A stretch of DNA of 64,000 nt, taken from NCBI GenBank assembly GCA_021324615.1, contig JAJPIT010000030.1:1-64000 (forward strand), given 5' to 3'. The position numbers were made by a program, and so were the translations under genes. Source of the DNA: Terriglobia bacterium (GTDB lineage Bacteria > Acidobacteriota > Terriglobia > Bryobacterales > Bryobacteraceae). The notes under the pieces are model-generated. The model ran no database searches and had not been told where the DNA came from. It saw only the letters and a list, made by a program, of their open reading frames with translations. Shown here in pieces: positions 17,469-26,713 of the stretch. Every line of letters begins with the position of its first letter. Position 1 is the stretch's first letter.

Positions 17469-18146
17469 TCAGCCCGCCTCCGGCGCGCGCAGCATGTATC
17501 CGAAGCCGCGCACGGTGTGGATCAGCTTCGGCTCCTGCTGGTCCACCTTGCCGCGCAGCAGGCGCATGAACACCTCCAGGGTATTTTCGTTCACCTCGCT
17601 GGCGAAGCCCCACACCGATTCGAGGATGGTGGCGCGGCTGACGGCGCGTCCGGCGTTCCGCATCAGCAGCTCCAGCAGGCGGTATTCGCGGGGCGTGAGG
17701 CTGAGTTCCTTGCCGGCGCGGGTGACCCGGCGGGCGGCCGGATCGAGCCGCAGATCGGCCACCTCCAGGATCACCGGGCGGGGGATGGCGCCGCGGCGGC
17801 TGACGGCGCGCAGGCGGGCCAGCAGGATTTCGAGGGAAAAGGGCTTGGTCAGGTAGTCGTCGGCGCCGGCGTCAAGGCCGCGGACGATATCGGCGGGAGC
17901 GTCGCGGGCGGTGAGCATCAGCACCGGCGTCTGGTTGTGGCAGGCGCGGAGCTGGCGGGCGATGGAGAATCCGTCCATGCCCGGCAGCATCAAATCGAGG
18001 ACGATCACGTCGAAGGGCGAGCCGCGGGCGATTTCGAGTCCCTGCCGCCCGTCGCGGGCGACGATGACCTGGTGGCCTTCTTCCTGGAGGGTTTTTTGAA
18101 GGAGCTCGGCCATGCGGCGCTCGTCCTCAACCACCAAGATCTGCAT
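17469..18146 (-). CDS. OmpR/PhoB-type response regulator
   Basis: 225 aa. Receiver domain with phospho-acceptor D51 ('VIVLDLMLPGMDG') and conserved K101 ('DDYLTKPF'), then a winged-helix output domain (about 125-222) with 'LTPREYRLLELLMRNAGRAV' and 'HTVRGFGYML'. I start at ATG 18146, right before MQILVVEDE and after GAGG; a TTG six codons upstream is the alternative. It precedes the kinase in the same operon and is divergent from the efflux genes. Two direct TTCAG repeats 11 bp apart in the shared control region are candidate binding sites. Confidence 0.92.
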   Translation of the reverse strand: MQILVVEDERRMAELLQKTLQEEGHQVIVARDGRQGLEIARGSPFDVIVLDLMLPGMDGFSIARQLRACHNQTPVLMLTARDAPADIVRGLDAGADDYLTKPFSLEILLARLRAVSRRGAIPRPVILEVADLRLDPAARRVTRAGKELSLTPREYRLLELLMRNAGRAVSRATILESVWGFASEVNENTLEVFMRLLRGKVDQQEPKLIHTVRGFGYMLRAPEAG

Positions 18147-18202
18147 CTGCCTCGATGTTAACAAAGGGTGCGGCGGCGGGGATACGTGCCGCGCGCGGAT
18201 CC

Positions 18203-18218
18203 TTCAGGGATTTTTCAG
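18203..18218. promoter_or_regulatory. candidate response-regulator operator (11-bp-spaced direct repeats)
   Basis: TTCAG occurs at 18203-18207 and again at 18214-18218, exactly one helical turn apart, in the 97 bases between the response regulator and the efflux operon. Tandem half-sites with 11-bp period are the usual target of OmpR/PhoB-type dimers. Flanking ACGTGC copies (18184-18189 and 18223-18228) may add to it. Confidence 0.4.
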
Positions 18219-18243
18219 AAAAACGTGCTTCACTAGAGTGTTG

Positions 18244-19578
18244 ATGACCTCGCGAATTCTCCTGTGGTGCTGGGCGGCGGCCGCCGCGTGCGCCCAGACT
18301 TCCGCCGGCCGCTCCCCGATCACGCTCCGGGACGCGATTGCGCGCGCGCGTCAATATGGAGGCGTGGTGCAGAGCGCGAATCTCGCCGCCGAGCAGGCGC
18401 GCGAGGATACCAAGCAGGTTCGCGCCGCGCGCCTGCCGCAGGTGAGCTGGCTCAATCAGTACATCAACACGCAGGGCAACGGAACGCCCTCCGGCGTCTT
18501 CGTGGCCAACGACGGCGTGCATGTCTATAACGAGCAGGCCGCCGTTCATCAGGAGCTTCTCTCGGCGGCGCGCCGCGGCGAGCTGAACCGCGCGCTGGCC
18601 GCCGAGGCGGTTGCGCGGGCCAAGGTGGAAGTGGCGGCGCGGGGGCTGAACGCCACCGTCATTCAAAATTACTACGCGATCGTCAGCGCGCAGCGCAAGG
18701 CCGCCAATACGGCTCGCAGCGTTCAGGAAGCGCAGCAGTTTCTGGAGATCACGCAAAAGCTGGAGCAGGGCGGCGAAGCGGCGCACGCCGACGTGGTCAA
18801 GGCCCAGATCGAGGTGCAGGCGCGGCAGCGCGATCTTAAGGAAGCGGAGCTGTCCGTGGTCAAGGCCAAGATCGCGCTGGGGGTGCTGATCTTCCCGGTC
18901 TTCACCGCGGATTTCGAAGTGGCCGACGATCTGTCGCAGCCGCCGGCGCTGCCGCCGCTGGCGGAGGCGCAGGGGCAGGCCGCGGCCACCAGTCCGGATC
19001 TGAAGGCGGCCGAGGCCGGCGTCAACGAAGCGGGCCAGGAGGTGACGGTGGCGAAGTATCAATATCTGCCGTCGCTGGCGCTGGATCTTTTCTATGGCAT
19101 CGACGCCAACCAGTTTGCGATCAACTCGCGCGAGGCGCAGGACACCGGCCGCAGCACGCTGCCCAACTACCAGGTCGCTGAGCGCCATAATCTGGGATAC
19201 GTGGCGCAGGCGACGCTGAACGTGCCGGTGTGGAACTGGGGCGCGATCCGCAGCAAGGTGAAGCAGGCTGAACTGCGGCGGGAGCAGGCGCGCAACGATC
19301 TGGAGCTCGCGCGCCGCACGCTGGACAGCAATCTGGCGGCCGCCTACACGGAGGCGCAGGGCGCGCTGGCGCAGCTCGATTCGCTGCGGCAGTCGGCGGA
19401 TCTGGCGGCTCAGAGCCTGCGCCTGACGCTGCTGCGCTATCAAGCCGGGGAAGCCACGGCGCTGGAGGTGGTGGACGCGCAGACCACGCTGGCCCAGGCG
19501 CGCGGCGCCTATGACGACGGCCTGGCGCGGTTCCGGATCGCGCTGGCGCTGCTGGAGACGCTGACGGGGAGCTTGTGA
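18244..19578 (+). CDS. TolC-family outer-membrane efflux protein
   Basis: 444 aa. Signal peptide (about 1-18, ACAQT). Two tandem TolC repeats with long amphipathic helices rich in Ala/Gln/Glu; the typical 'LRDAIARARQYG' opening and the late 'LRLTLLRYQAGEATALEVVD' repeat segment are visible. It forms the trimeric exit duct of a tripartite pump. ATG 18244 was chosen because it directly precedes the signal peptide; TTG 18241 is in frame too. The stop overlaps the adaptor start (TGATG), so the three pump genes form one coupled operon. Confidence 0.9.
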   Translation: MTSRILLWCWAAAAACAQTSAGRSPITLRDAIARARQYGGVVQSANLAAEQAREDTKQVRAARLPQVSWLNQYINTQGNGTPSGVFVANDGVHVYNEQAAVHQELLSAARRGELNRALAAEAVARAKVEVAARGLNATVIQNYYAIVSAQRKAANTARSVQEAQQFLEITQKLEQGGEAAHADVVKAQIEVQARQRDLKEAELSVVKAKIALGVLIFPVFTADFEVADDLSQPPALPPLAEAQGQAAATSPDLKAAEAGVNEAGQEVTVAKYQYLPSLALDLFYGIDANQFAINSREAQDTGRSTLPNYQVAERHNLGYVAQATLNVPVWNWGAIRSKVKQAELRREQARNDLELARRTLDSNLAAAYTEAQGALAQLDSLRQSADLAAQSLRLTLLRYQAGEATALEVVDAQTTLAQARGAYDDGLARFRIALALLETLTGSL

Positions 19579-20918
19579 TGATCTCTCGAAAAACAATTCT
19601 GACGGCGCTCCTGGCCGGCGCCGCCGCGCTGCTGGCGGGATGCGGAAAGGCCGCCTCCAAGGAGGACGCCGGCGGCGGCGAGCAGGAGCCTCCGGCCAAC
19701 GTCACGGTGGAGACGGCCGCGCTGGGCGCCATCGACCGGGTGATCACCGCCGATGCGGTGCTGTATCCGATCAACCAGGCCAACGTGATGCCCAAGCTGG
19801 CGGCGCCGGTGCGGCGGATGCTGGTCAATCGCGGCGATCATGTGAAGGCGGGGCAGGTGCTGGCCGAGCTGGAAAGCGCCGATCTGGCGGCCGCGGCGAA
19901 CGAGAGCAAGGCGCTGTACGAACAGTCCGAGGCGGCCTACCAGATGCTGACGCGGGCCACGGTTCTGGACGACCGGACCAAAGCCGAGGCGGACGTTCAG
20001 GCCGCGCAGCAGACCTACGATGCCGCCAAAAGAGTCTACGAAAGCCGGGTGGCGCTGCAAAAGGAAGGGGCGCTGGCGCAGAAGCTGGTGGATGACGCCA
20101 AGGTGGCGATGGTGCAGGCACAGAGCGCGCTCGAAACGGCGCAGCGCCATCTGGAATCGCTGAACCAGGTGAGCCAGCGGGAGTCCATCCGCGGCGCCGA
20201 AGCGCAGATGAACGCCGCCCGGGCGCATTATGAAAACGCGGCGGTGCAGCTTTCCTACGCCAAAGTGGTGAGCCCCATCGACGGGATCGTGGCGGACCGG
20301 CCGGTGTATCCGGGCGAGATGCCGCCGAGCGGCTCGCCGATTGTATCGATCGTGGATATCTCCCGCGTGGTGGCGCGGGCCAACGTTCCGGTGAAGGAAG
20401 CAGCGGCGATCAAGGTCGGCAACCCGGCGCGGATCGCCGGTCCGGACGGCGATCTGCCGGGCCGGGTCACGGTGGTGAGCCCGGCGGTGGATCCGAGCAC
20501 CACCACGGTGGAGGTGTGGGTGCAACTGGCCAATCCGGGCGAGCGTCTCAAGCCGGGCGCCACGGTGCGCGTGTCGATCATCGCCGAGACGATTCAGAAC
20601 ACGGTGATCGTGCCGGCGGCGGCGCTGCTGAACTCCGATGAAGGCGGCCAGAAGATCATGATTGTGGCCGGCAACATCGCGCGGGAGCGAAAAGTTTCGG
20701 TGGGCGTCCGCCAGGGCGACCGGGTGCAGATTTTGAGCGGCATTCAACCGGGCGATCAGGTCATCACCGCCGGCGGCCTGGGCCTGGACGACAAGGCGAA
20801 GGTGATCGTGCAGGCGCCGAAGGCGGAAGAGGAGGCGGACGAAGACGAGGACAACAGCGACGAGCCGGAGCCGGGTCCCGGCGGCAAGCCCGCCGCACAG
20901 CCCCAGGAAAAGAAATGA
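19578..20918 (+). CDS. RND periplasmic adaptor (membrane-fusion lipoprotein)
   Basis: 446 aa. Lipoprotein signal with lipobox LLAGC (Cys at about residue 22). Then barrel-sandwich/lipoyl halves (about 40-110 and 225-265) around a long alpha-helical hairpin (about 95-220), the beta-barrel, and an acidic C-terminal tail (EEEADEDEDN, about 417-426) followed by a Pro/Lys end. HlyD/AcrA-type adaptors connect the RND pump to TolC. The acidic tail could bind cations or just be a linker. ATG overlaps the TolC stop, and its own stop overlaps the RND start by 4 bp. Confidence 0.9.
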   Translation: MISRKTILTALLAGAAALLAGCGKAASKEDAGGGEQEPPANVTVETAALGAIDRVITADAVLYPINQANVMPKLAAPVRRMLVNRGDHVKAGQVLAELESADLAAAANESKALYEQSEAAYQMLTRATVLDDRTKAEADVQAAQQTYDAAKRVYESRVALQKEGALAQKLVDDAKVAMVQAQSALETAQRHLESLNQVSQRESIRGAEAQMNAARAHYENAAVQLSYAKVVSPIDGIVADRPVYPGEMPPSGSPIVSIVDISRVVARANVPVKEAAAIKVGNPARIAGPDGDLPGRVTVVSPAVDPSTTTVEVWVQLANPGERLKPGATVRVSIIAETIQNTVIVPAAALLNSDEGGQKIMIVAGNIARERKVSVGVRQGDRVQILSGIQPGDQVITAGGLGLDDKAKVIVQAPKAEEEADEDEDNSDEPEPGPGGKPAAQPQEKK

Positions 20919-23900
20919 TCGGCGAAATTGTCAAGCCCCAGAGCCCCGCGGCCTCCGATCACTGGACGGCGCGCTATTCGCGGCCGCTGATCTTCGTCAT
21001 TCTGACGATGGTGGCCATGGGCGTGTATCTGGCCTTCACCATTCCGGTGGCGGTGTTTCCGGCGACCGACTTTCCGCGGATCATGGTGGGGATCGATAAC
21101 GGCGTGGCGCCCATCAATCAGATGCAGGTGACGGTCACGCGCCCGATTGAGGAAGCGATGAACCGGGTGCCGGGCCTGGAGGCGATCCGCTCCACGACCA
21201 GCCGCGGATCGGCGGAGGTCGACCTTTTCTTCAACTGGAAGGTCGACATGGTGCAGACGCTTCAGTACGTCAACGCCGCCCTGGCCCAGGTTCAGCCGAC
21301 GCTTCCGCCCACGGCGAAGCTGACCGCCAACCGGCTGACGTTCGCGGCGCTGATGCCGATTGTGGGCTACAGCCTGACGTCGGACACCATTCCGCAGACG
21401 CAGCTCTGGGAGCTGGCGCAGTACACCATCAAGCCGCGCCTGAGCCGCGTCAACGGCGTTTCGATGATCATTTTGCAGGGCGGCCAGGTTCCCGAGTTTC
21501 AGATCGAGCCGGACCCGGCCAAGCTCAACCAGGCGCAGGTGACGGTTCCGGCCATCCTGGACGCGGTCGCCCGCAGCAACATGATTGATTCGCCGGGCCT
21601 GATTGAAAACAATCACGAACTTTCGCTCACGCTGGTGACCGGCCAGGCGCACGATCCCTCCGAAATCGCCAACATCGTGATCCGGACCACGCCGTCGGGC
21701 GTGCCGGTCCGGATCGGCGACGTGGCCAGCGTGCATCCGTCGGTGATGCCGGTATACACCATCGTGACGGCGAACGGCAAACCCGCGGTGCTGCTGAACC
21801 TGTTCCGCCAGCCGGACGGCAACACCGTGACCATCGCCCAGGAGGCCGCGCGGGAGCTGGAGGAAATCCGCAAGACGCTTCCCTCCGGCGTGCACATTGA
21901 GACTTTTTACGATCAATCGACGCTGGTGCGCGATTCCATTGCCAGCGTCCGCGACGCGATTCTCATCGGGCTGATTCTGGCCGCGGTCATCCTCGTTCTG
22001 TTCCTGCGCGACTGGGGCAGCTCGCTGGTGGCCGCGCTGGTGATTCCGGCGACCATCGCGATCACGCTGATCGCCCTGCGCCTGCTCGGGCAAAGCTTCA
22101 ACCTGATGACGCTCGGCGGGCTGGCGGCGGCGGTGGGGCTGGTGATCGACGACGCGATTGTGGTGGTGGAAAACATCGTGCTGCACCGCGATTCCGGCCA
22201 ATCGCGCGGGGAAGCGATCCGCAGCGCCATCCGCGAGATTCGCGTTCCGCTGGTGGGATCCACCGTCACGCCGATTGTGGTGTTTGTGCCGCTGATCTCG
22301 ATGGCCGGCGTAGAAGGGACGTTCTTCCGCGCGCTGGCGGTGACCGTCGCCACCGCTCTGCTCACCTCGCTTCTGCTGGCGCTGACCTGGACGCCGACGC
22401 TCAGCCACTATCTGCTCCGGCGCACGGGCGCGCACGGGGCGGAAGGCGGCGGACTGATGGGCCGGCTGAGCCGCGTCTACGACCGCACGCTCCGTTTCGT
22501 GCTGGCCTATCCGCTGGCGCTGGCGCTGGGCTGCGCGGCGCTGATCGCCGCATCGTATGTCTGCTATCGTTCGCTGGGCAGCGATCTGCTGCCGGAGATG
22601 GATGAAGGCGGCTTCGTGCTCGACTACCTGATGCCCGCCGGTTCCTCGCTTGACGACACCAATCAGGTTTTGCTGGGCGTTGAAAAGATCCTGAAGGCGA
22701 CGCCGGAGGTGGAGAGCACCTCGCGGCGCACCGGCCAGCAGCTCGGACTCTTTCCGGTCACCGAAGCCAATCAGGGCGATTTCACGGTGCGCCTGAAGAC
22801 GGACCGGACGCGGACGATCGAAGAAGTCATCTCCGATGTCCGCGCCAAGATCACCAAGGCGTATCCGCAGCTCGACATCGAATTCGTCCAGGTGCTTCAG
22901 GACATGATCGGCGATCTGACCAGCTCGCCGGAGCCGATGGAGATCAAGCTTTTCTCGCAGGATCCCAAGCTGCTGGCCACCTGGGCGCCCAAGGTGGAGG
23001 AGCGGGTCAAGAAGATCAAAGGCGTGGTGGATTTGAAAAACGGCATTGAGAACACCATCAGCGGGCCGGCCATTGTCATGAACGTGGATCCCATTGTCGC
23101 GGCGCGCGCCGGCTTCACCCCGCAGGAAATCGAGCTGGACGCCAGCGCAGTGCTGCAAGGCGAGCCGGCCGCCACACCGGTGGTGGTCAACGACCGCTCC
23201 TACACCATTCGCGTGCGCTTCCCGGACAACACCCGCTCCACGCTGGATCAGATCCGCAACACGCTGATCACCAGCTCCTCCACCGGCAAGACCGCCACCT
23301 TGGGATCGCTGGCCGCCTTCAGCGAGGAAGCCGGCCAGACCGAGGTGGTTCGCGAAAATTTGCAGCGCCGGGTGGCGGTCACCGGGCGCTTTGAGGGAAT
23401 GAGTTTGGGCGAGGGGATGGCCAAAGTGCAGCAGGCCGTCGCGGAAATGAATCTGCCGCCGGAGATCCGGGTGGTTTACGGCGGCCTTTACGAGGAGCAG
23501 CAAAAATCGTTCCGCGATCTGCTGGTGGTGCTGGCGCTGGCGGTGGTGCTGGTGTTCACGGTGCTGCTGTTCGAGTTTCGGTCTTTCGCCGCGCCGATTG
23601 CGATTCTCGCCTCGGCTCTGCTGTCGACGTCCGGTGTGTTCTTCGCGCTGCTGGTGACCGGCACCACGTTCAACATCTCCTCGTTCATGGGGCTCATTAT
23701 GGTGGTCGGAATCGTGGCCAAAAACGGCATTCTGCTGCTCGATGCCGATCATAAATTCCGCGCCGAGGGGGCCAGCCCGCACGACGCCATGATTCAGGCC
23801 GGCGAACGGCGTCTGCGCCCGATCCTGATGACCGCGCTGGCCACCGTGGCGGGCATGATTCCCTTGTCGCTGGCCATCGGCGCCGGCTCGCAGATGCTCC

Positions 23901-23998
23901 AGCCGCTGGCCATCGCCGTGATCGGGGGGCTGCTGGCCTCCATGGTGCTGTCGCTGCTGGTCACGCCGGCGATCCACTACTATCTGACGCGCGGGTAA
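20915..23998 (+). CDS. RND efflux transporter, HAE1-like
   Basis: 1027 aa, normal RND length, twelve predicted membrane segments in two halves (one at about 24-42, then six clustered around 345-545, and the last group around 865-1020), separated by large periplasmic loops. 'GLVIDDAIVVVENI' near residue 410 carries the proton-relay acidic pair in TM4. The DD pair and porter-domain style resemble hydrophobe/drug (HAE) rather than heavy-metal (HME) exporters, but substrate cannot be fixed. It is the last gene of the efflux operon, with ATGA overlap to the adaptor. Likely controlled by the divergent two-component system. Confidence 0.92.
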   Translation: MIGEIVKPQSPAASDHWTARYSRPLIFVILTMVAMGVYLAFTIPVAVFPATDFPRIMVGIDNGVAPINQMQVTVTRPIEEAMNRVPGLEAIRSTTSRGSAEVDLFFNWKVDMVQTLQYVNAALAQVQPTLPPTAKLTANRLTFAALMPIVGYSLTSDTIPQTQLWELAQYTIKPRLSRVNGVSMIILQGGQVPEFQIEPDPAKLNQAQVTVPAILDAVARSNMIDSPGLIENNHELSLTLVTGQAHDPSEIANIVIRTTPSGVPVRIGDVASVHPSVMPVYTIVTANGKPAVLLNLFRQPDGNTVTIAQEAARELEEIRKTLPSGVHIETFYDQSTLVRDSIASVRDAILIGLILAAVILVLFLRDWGSSLVAALVIPATIAITLIALRLLGQSFNLMTLGGLAAAVGLVIDDAIVVVENIVLHRDSGQSRGEAIRSAIREIRVPLVGSTVTPIVVFVPLISMAGVEGTFFRALAVTVATALLTSLLLALTWTPTLSHYLLRRTGAHGAEGGGLMGRLSRVYDRTLRFVLAYPLALALGCAALIAASYVCYRSLGSDLLPEMDEGGFVLDYLMPAGSSLDDTNQVLLGVEKILKATPEVESTSRRTGQQLGLFPVTEANQGDFTVRLKTDRTRTIEEVISDVRAKITKAYPQLDIEFVQVLQDMIGDLTSSPEPMEIKLFSQDPKLLATWAPKVEERVKKIKGVVDLKNGIENTISGPAIVMNVDPIVAARAGFTPQEIELDASAVLQGEPAATPVVVNDRSYTIRVRFPDNTRSTLDQIRNTLITSSSTGKTATLGSLAAFSEEAGQTEVVRENLQRRVAVTGRFEGMSLGEGMAKVQQAVAEMNLPPEIRVVYGGLYEEQQKSFRDLLVVLALAVVLVFTVLLFEFRSFAAPIAILASALLSTSGVFFALLVTGTTFNISSFMGLIMVVGIVAKNGILLLDADHKFRAEGASPHDAMIQAGERRLRPILMTALATVAGMIPLSLAIGAGSQMLQPLAIAVIGGLLASMVLSLLVTPAIHYYLTRG

Positions 23999-24031
23999 CG
24001 GCGCGCCCGCTTCCACAGCCTGGTGATTCGA

Positions 24032-24691
24032 TCACTCGGCGGGCGCCGGGGCGGACGGGCGCGAGCGGAAATAATGGATGATCATCGGCAGCACGCTGGC
24101 TACGGCGATGGCGATGACAACCTTTTCAAAGTTGCGGCGCACCAGGGGAACGCCGCCCAGATAGAAACCGGCCAGCGCCATCGAGGTGACCCATCCGAAG
24201 CCGCCCCAGATGTTGAAGGAAAGGAAGCGGCGGTAGCGCATCTGCCCCACGCCGGCCATGAACGGCGCGAAGGTCCGGACGATCGGCACGAATTTGGCGT
24301 AGATCAGCGTTTTGCCGCCGTGTTTTTCGTAGAAAGCCTTGGTGCGGCGCACGTACTCCTGCTTAAACAGGCGCGAATCGGGACGCCGGAAGATCGCCGG
24401 ACCCGCCCGGCGGCCGAGAAAATATCCGCTCTGATCGCCGGCCACCGAGGTGAGCGCCAGCAGGGCGATGATGCGGCCGATATCGAGCTGGCCCGCGCCG
24501 GCGACCACGCCCACGGTGAACAGCAGCGAATCGCCCGGCAGAAATAAGCCGGCCAGCAGGCCGGTTTCGGCGAAGACCACTCCCGCCAGCAGGGCATAGC
24601 CCCACCAGCCCGTAATCACGGAGGAAAGCAGATGGATCAGTTGCTCCGGATCGGTCAGGCTGCGCCAAACCTCCAGGATCGTCTGGATCAT
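24032..24691 (-). CDS. DedA-family membrane protein
   Basis: 219 aa, several hydrophobic helices. Family motifs: 'FAETGLLAGLFLPGDSLLF' near the N-terminus, and the basic 'KFVPIVRTFAPFMAGVG' with the re-entrant Gly-rich segment. DedA/VTT proteins include undecaprenyl-phosphate and phosphatidylethanolamine flippases and help with envelope homeostasis. The ATG overlaps the TGA of the upstream PpiD-like foldase gene (ATGA, 24688-24691), so both are translated from one message. The substrate is an inference from the family. Confidence 0.9.
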   Translation of the reverse strand: MIQTILEVWRSLTDPEQLIHLLSSVITGWWGYALLAGVVFAETGLLAGLFLPGDSLLFTVGVVAGAGQLDIGRIIALLALTSVAGDQSGYFLGRRAGPAIFRRPDSRLFKQEYVRRTKAFYEKHGGKTLIYAKFVPIVRTFAPFMAGVGQMRYRRFLSFNIWGGFGWVTSMALAGFYLGGVPLVRRNFEKVVIAIAVASVLPMIIHYFRSRPSAPAPAE

Positions 24692-26619
24692 CGACCCTGA
24701 TGGAAGGACGCCGCAAACTGTCGGATGGTATTGGCGTAGATTTTGACTTTTCCCTCGGCCGTGAGCTGATTCACCACCGAGTCCATGAACAGCAGATACT
24801 GCTGCTGGGCCTTGGTCTGTTTCAGGTCGGCAAGAACCTTGGCGCGCTCGGCGGTCAACTTCGACGGGTCGACGTGCTGCTGATCGAGAATCTTGTAGAT
24901 CACCATTCGTCCGGCGATCTCCACCGGGCCGATGACGGAGCCGACCGGCTTGGAGAACGCGTCCGGAACGAGGGCGGCGTGGCCCAGGCCCTCCACCGAG
25001 TCGTTGCGGGTAAAATCGGCGGAGGTGGTCACGTCGAGCTTCATCGATTTGGCGACCTTGCTCAGATCCTCGCCGGCGCGAATTCTGGCGGCTGCCTCCT
25101 CGGCCTTTTTCTTGGCCAGAGAGATCGCATCCATGCTCACGACCGCGTCGCGCACCTTCGATTGCGCCTGTTCGAATGTCGAGGGCGTGGGCGGAACTTT
25201 ATCCAGCAGAATGGCGATGACGAGGCGGTTGGCCGGCAGTTGCAGGACCTGGGAGACTCCGTTCTTTTGCAGCCCGTTGAGCGCGCCGTCGATCTCCGGG
25301 CTGACGCCGAGCGAGGGAATCGCCGAGCCGGGCGCGGCGTCCTTCACGGTGATCAGATCGGCTCCGTTCTGCCGGGCGATCTCGGCGGCCGACTGCGGGG
25401 ATTTTTCGAGCGCCGCGTGGATCTGGTCGGAAAGCTGCTGCATTTTGTCGGAGACCTGCTGCTTGCGCAGGTCGTCGGCGATGGACGCCTTGACCTCATC
25501 GAACGGCTTCACGCGCGCCTGCTCGTGCTCCAGAACCTGCGCGATATCGTAGCCGATGCTGGTGGTGATGACGTCGCTGATCTGGCCCGGTTTCATGCTG
25601 AAGATGACTTTTTCGAATTCCGGAAGGCCCTGGCCGCGGACCAGCCAGCCCAGATCCCCGCCCTTATCGGCGGCGTCGTCGGAGTTCTTCTTGGCCAGCT
25701 CGGCGAAATCGGCGCCGCCGCGGAGCTGCTTCAGCAGATCCTGAGCCTTGGCCAGAAGCTGCTTCTTTTCGGCGTCCGATTTATCCACCGTCTTGAGCAG
25801 GATGTGGCGCACGTGCACGCGCTCCGGCGTGCGGAAATTATCCATGTTGGAGGCGTAGGCGGCGTGCAGTTGCGCGTCGCTGACGTTGATCGTCTGCTGG
25901 ACCTTTTCCTGATCGAGCACCACCACTTCGAAGGTCCGCCTCTCCGGCTCCGTGTACTGGTAGCGATGTGTGTCGAAGTAGGATTTCAGCTCCTCGGGCG
26001 TCGGCTTGACCTGCTCCTGAAATTTGGCCGGCGGAAAGGCGATGTATTCAATTTTCGCCTTGTCGAACCGCCGGGCGATGGCGTCATTGACCTCATTGGG
26101 CGTCACCACCGTCGCTTCGTACTGGAGATTCTGAATTTTCTTGAGGATGATGTCGTTGCGGGTGGCGTCGATTTCGTCCTGAAGCGTCAGGCCGTTCTGC
26201 GCCAGCAACGCCTCCAGTTGATCCTTGTCGACCAGGACGCCATCCTTGAAGAACTGCGGGAACTGGCCCTTGATATTGTCCAGCACCTCCTGGTCCGTCG
26301 CGGTGACGCCGAGCTTCTTGAACTCATAGACGACGGCTCGCTGCTGGATCATGGAGTCGACAAACTGCGGCATGTAGGTTTCGAGCATCGCCGGATCCAT
26401 CTGGCCGCCGAGCATCCGCGAAGCGGCCTGCGCCGCCTCTTCGGCGGTGAGCTTCTGGCCGCCGATTTCGGCCAGCACGATCTGGTCGCCGGTGTTGCCC
26501 GGCGTGCTGGTCCCATAGCCGGGGATCAGGGTCACGACCATGGAGACGGCGATCAGCAGAAGAAGGGCGCTGAGGATGTAGCGGATGGCTTTCTGACGGC
26601 TGCGGAACAAATTGAACAT
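24688..26619 (-). CDS. PpiD/SurA-like membrane-anchored peptidyl-prolyl isomerase
   Basis: 643 aa. One N-terminal membrane anchor (about 14-33), a SurA-N-like chaperone helix bundle (about 45-260), a parvulin PpiC domain (about 265-365; 'RVHVRHILLKTV', 'GGDLGWLVRGQGLPEFEKVI'), and a second less conserved parvulin-like region towards the C-terminus. This is the layout of PpiD, an inner-membrane foldase that helps newly exported proteins. ATG 26619 is preceded by GGAG nine bases upstream, and a perfect TATAAT lies 36 bases upstream. DedA is coupled downstream. Confidence 0.88.
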   Translation of the reverse strand: MFNLFRSRQKAIRYILSALLLLIAVSMVVTLIPGYGTSTPGNTGDQIVLAEIGGQKLTAEEAAQAASRMLGGQMDPAMLETYMPQFVDSMIQQRAVVYEFKKLGVTATDQEVLDNIKGQFPQFFKDGVLVDKDQLEALLAQNGLTLQDEIDATRNDIILKKIQNLQYEATVVTPNEVNDAIARRFDKAKIEYIAFPPAKFQEQVKPTPEELKSYFDTHRYQYTEPERRTFEVVVLDQEKVQQTINVSDAQLHAAYASNMDNFRTPERVHVRHILLKTVDKSDAEKKQLLAKAQDLLKQLRGGADFAELAKKNSDDAADKGGDLGWLVRGQGLPEFEKVIFSMKPGQISDVITTSIGYDIAQVLEHEQARVKPFDEVKASIADDLRKQQVSDKMQQLSDQIHAALEKSPQSAAEIARQNGADLITVKDAAPGSAIPSLGVSPEIDGALNGLQKNGVSQVLQLPANRLVIAILLDKVPPTPSTFEQAQSKVRDAVVSMDAISLAKKKAEEAAARIRAGEDLSKVAKSMKLDVTTSADFTRNDSVEGLGHAALVPDAFSKPVGSVIGPVEIAGRMVIYKILDQQHVDPSKLTAERAKVLADLKQTKAQQQYLLFMDSVVNQLTAEGKVKIYANTIRQFAASFHQGR

Positions 26620-26655
26620 ATTTGGAAGCTCCAGGAGACGGGGCGGATCAGTTTC

Positions 26656-26661
26656 ATTATA
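26656..26661 (-). promoter_or_regulatory. -10 element of the PpiD-DedA operon
   Basis: A perfect TATAAT on the minus strand, 36 bases before the PpiD-like ATG, leaving a short leader containing GGAG. No convincing -35. Confidence 0.5.
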
Positions 26662-26713
26662 CCCTGCCTCCTCCCGCCCCGCGAGCGGCGAGAAGCGCCA
26701 GCGCCTCGGGAAA

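Noticed and set aside
20756-24016. 1086-aa open frame antisense to the RND pump
   Set aside because: His/Arg/Gln-rich shadow frame caused by GC-rich codon use; the plus-strand frame is a clear RND transporter.
24023-24035. GTGATTCGATCAC palindrome between the RND gene and DedA as a terminator
   Set aside because: The stem is only 5 bp and there is no T-run; it overlaps the end of the DedA gene.
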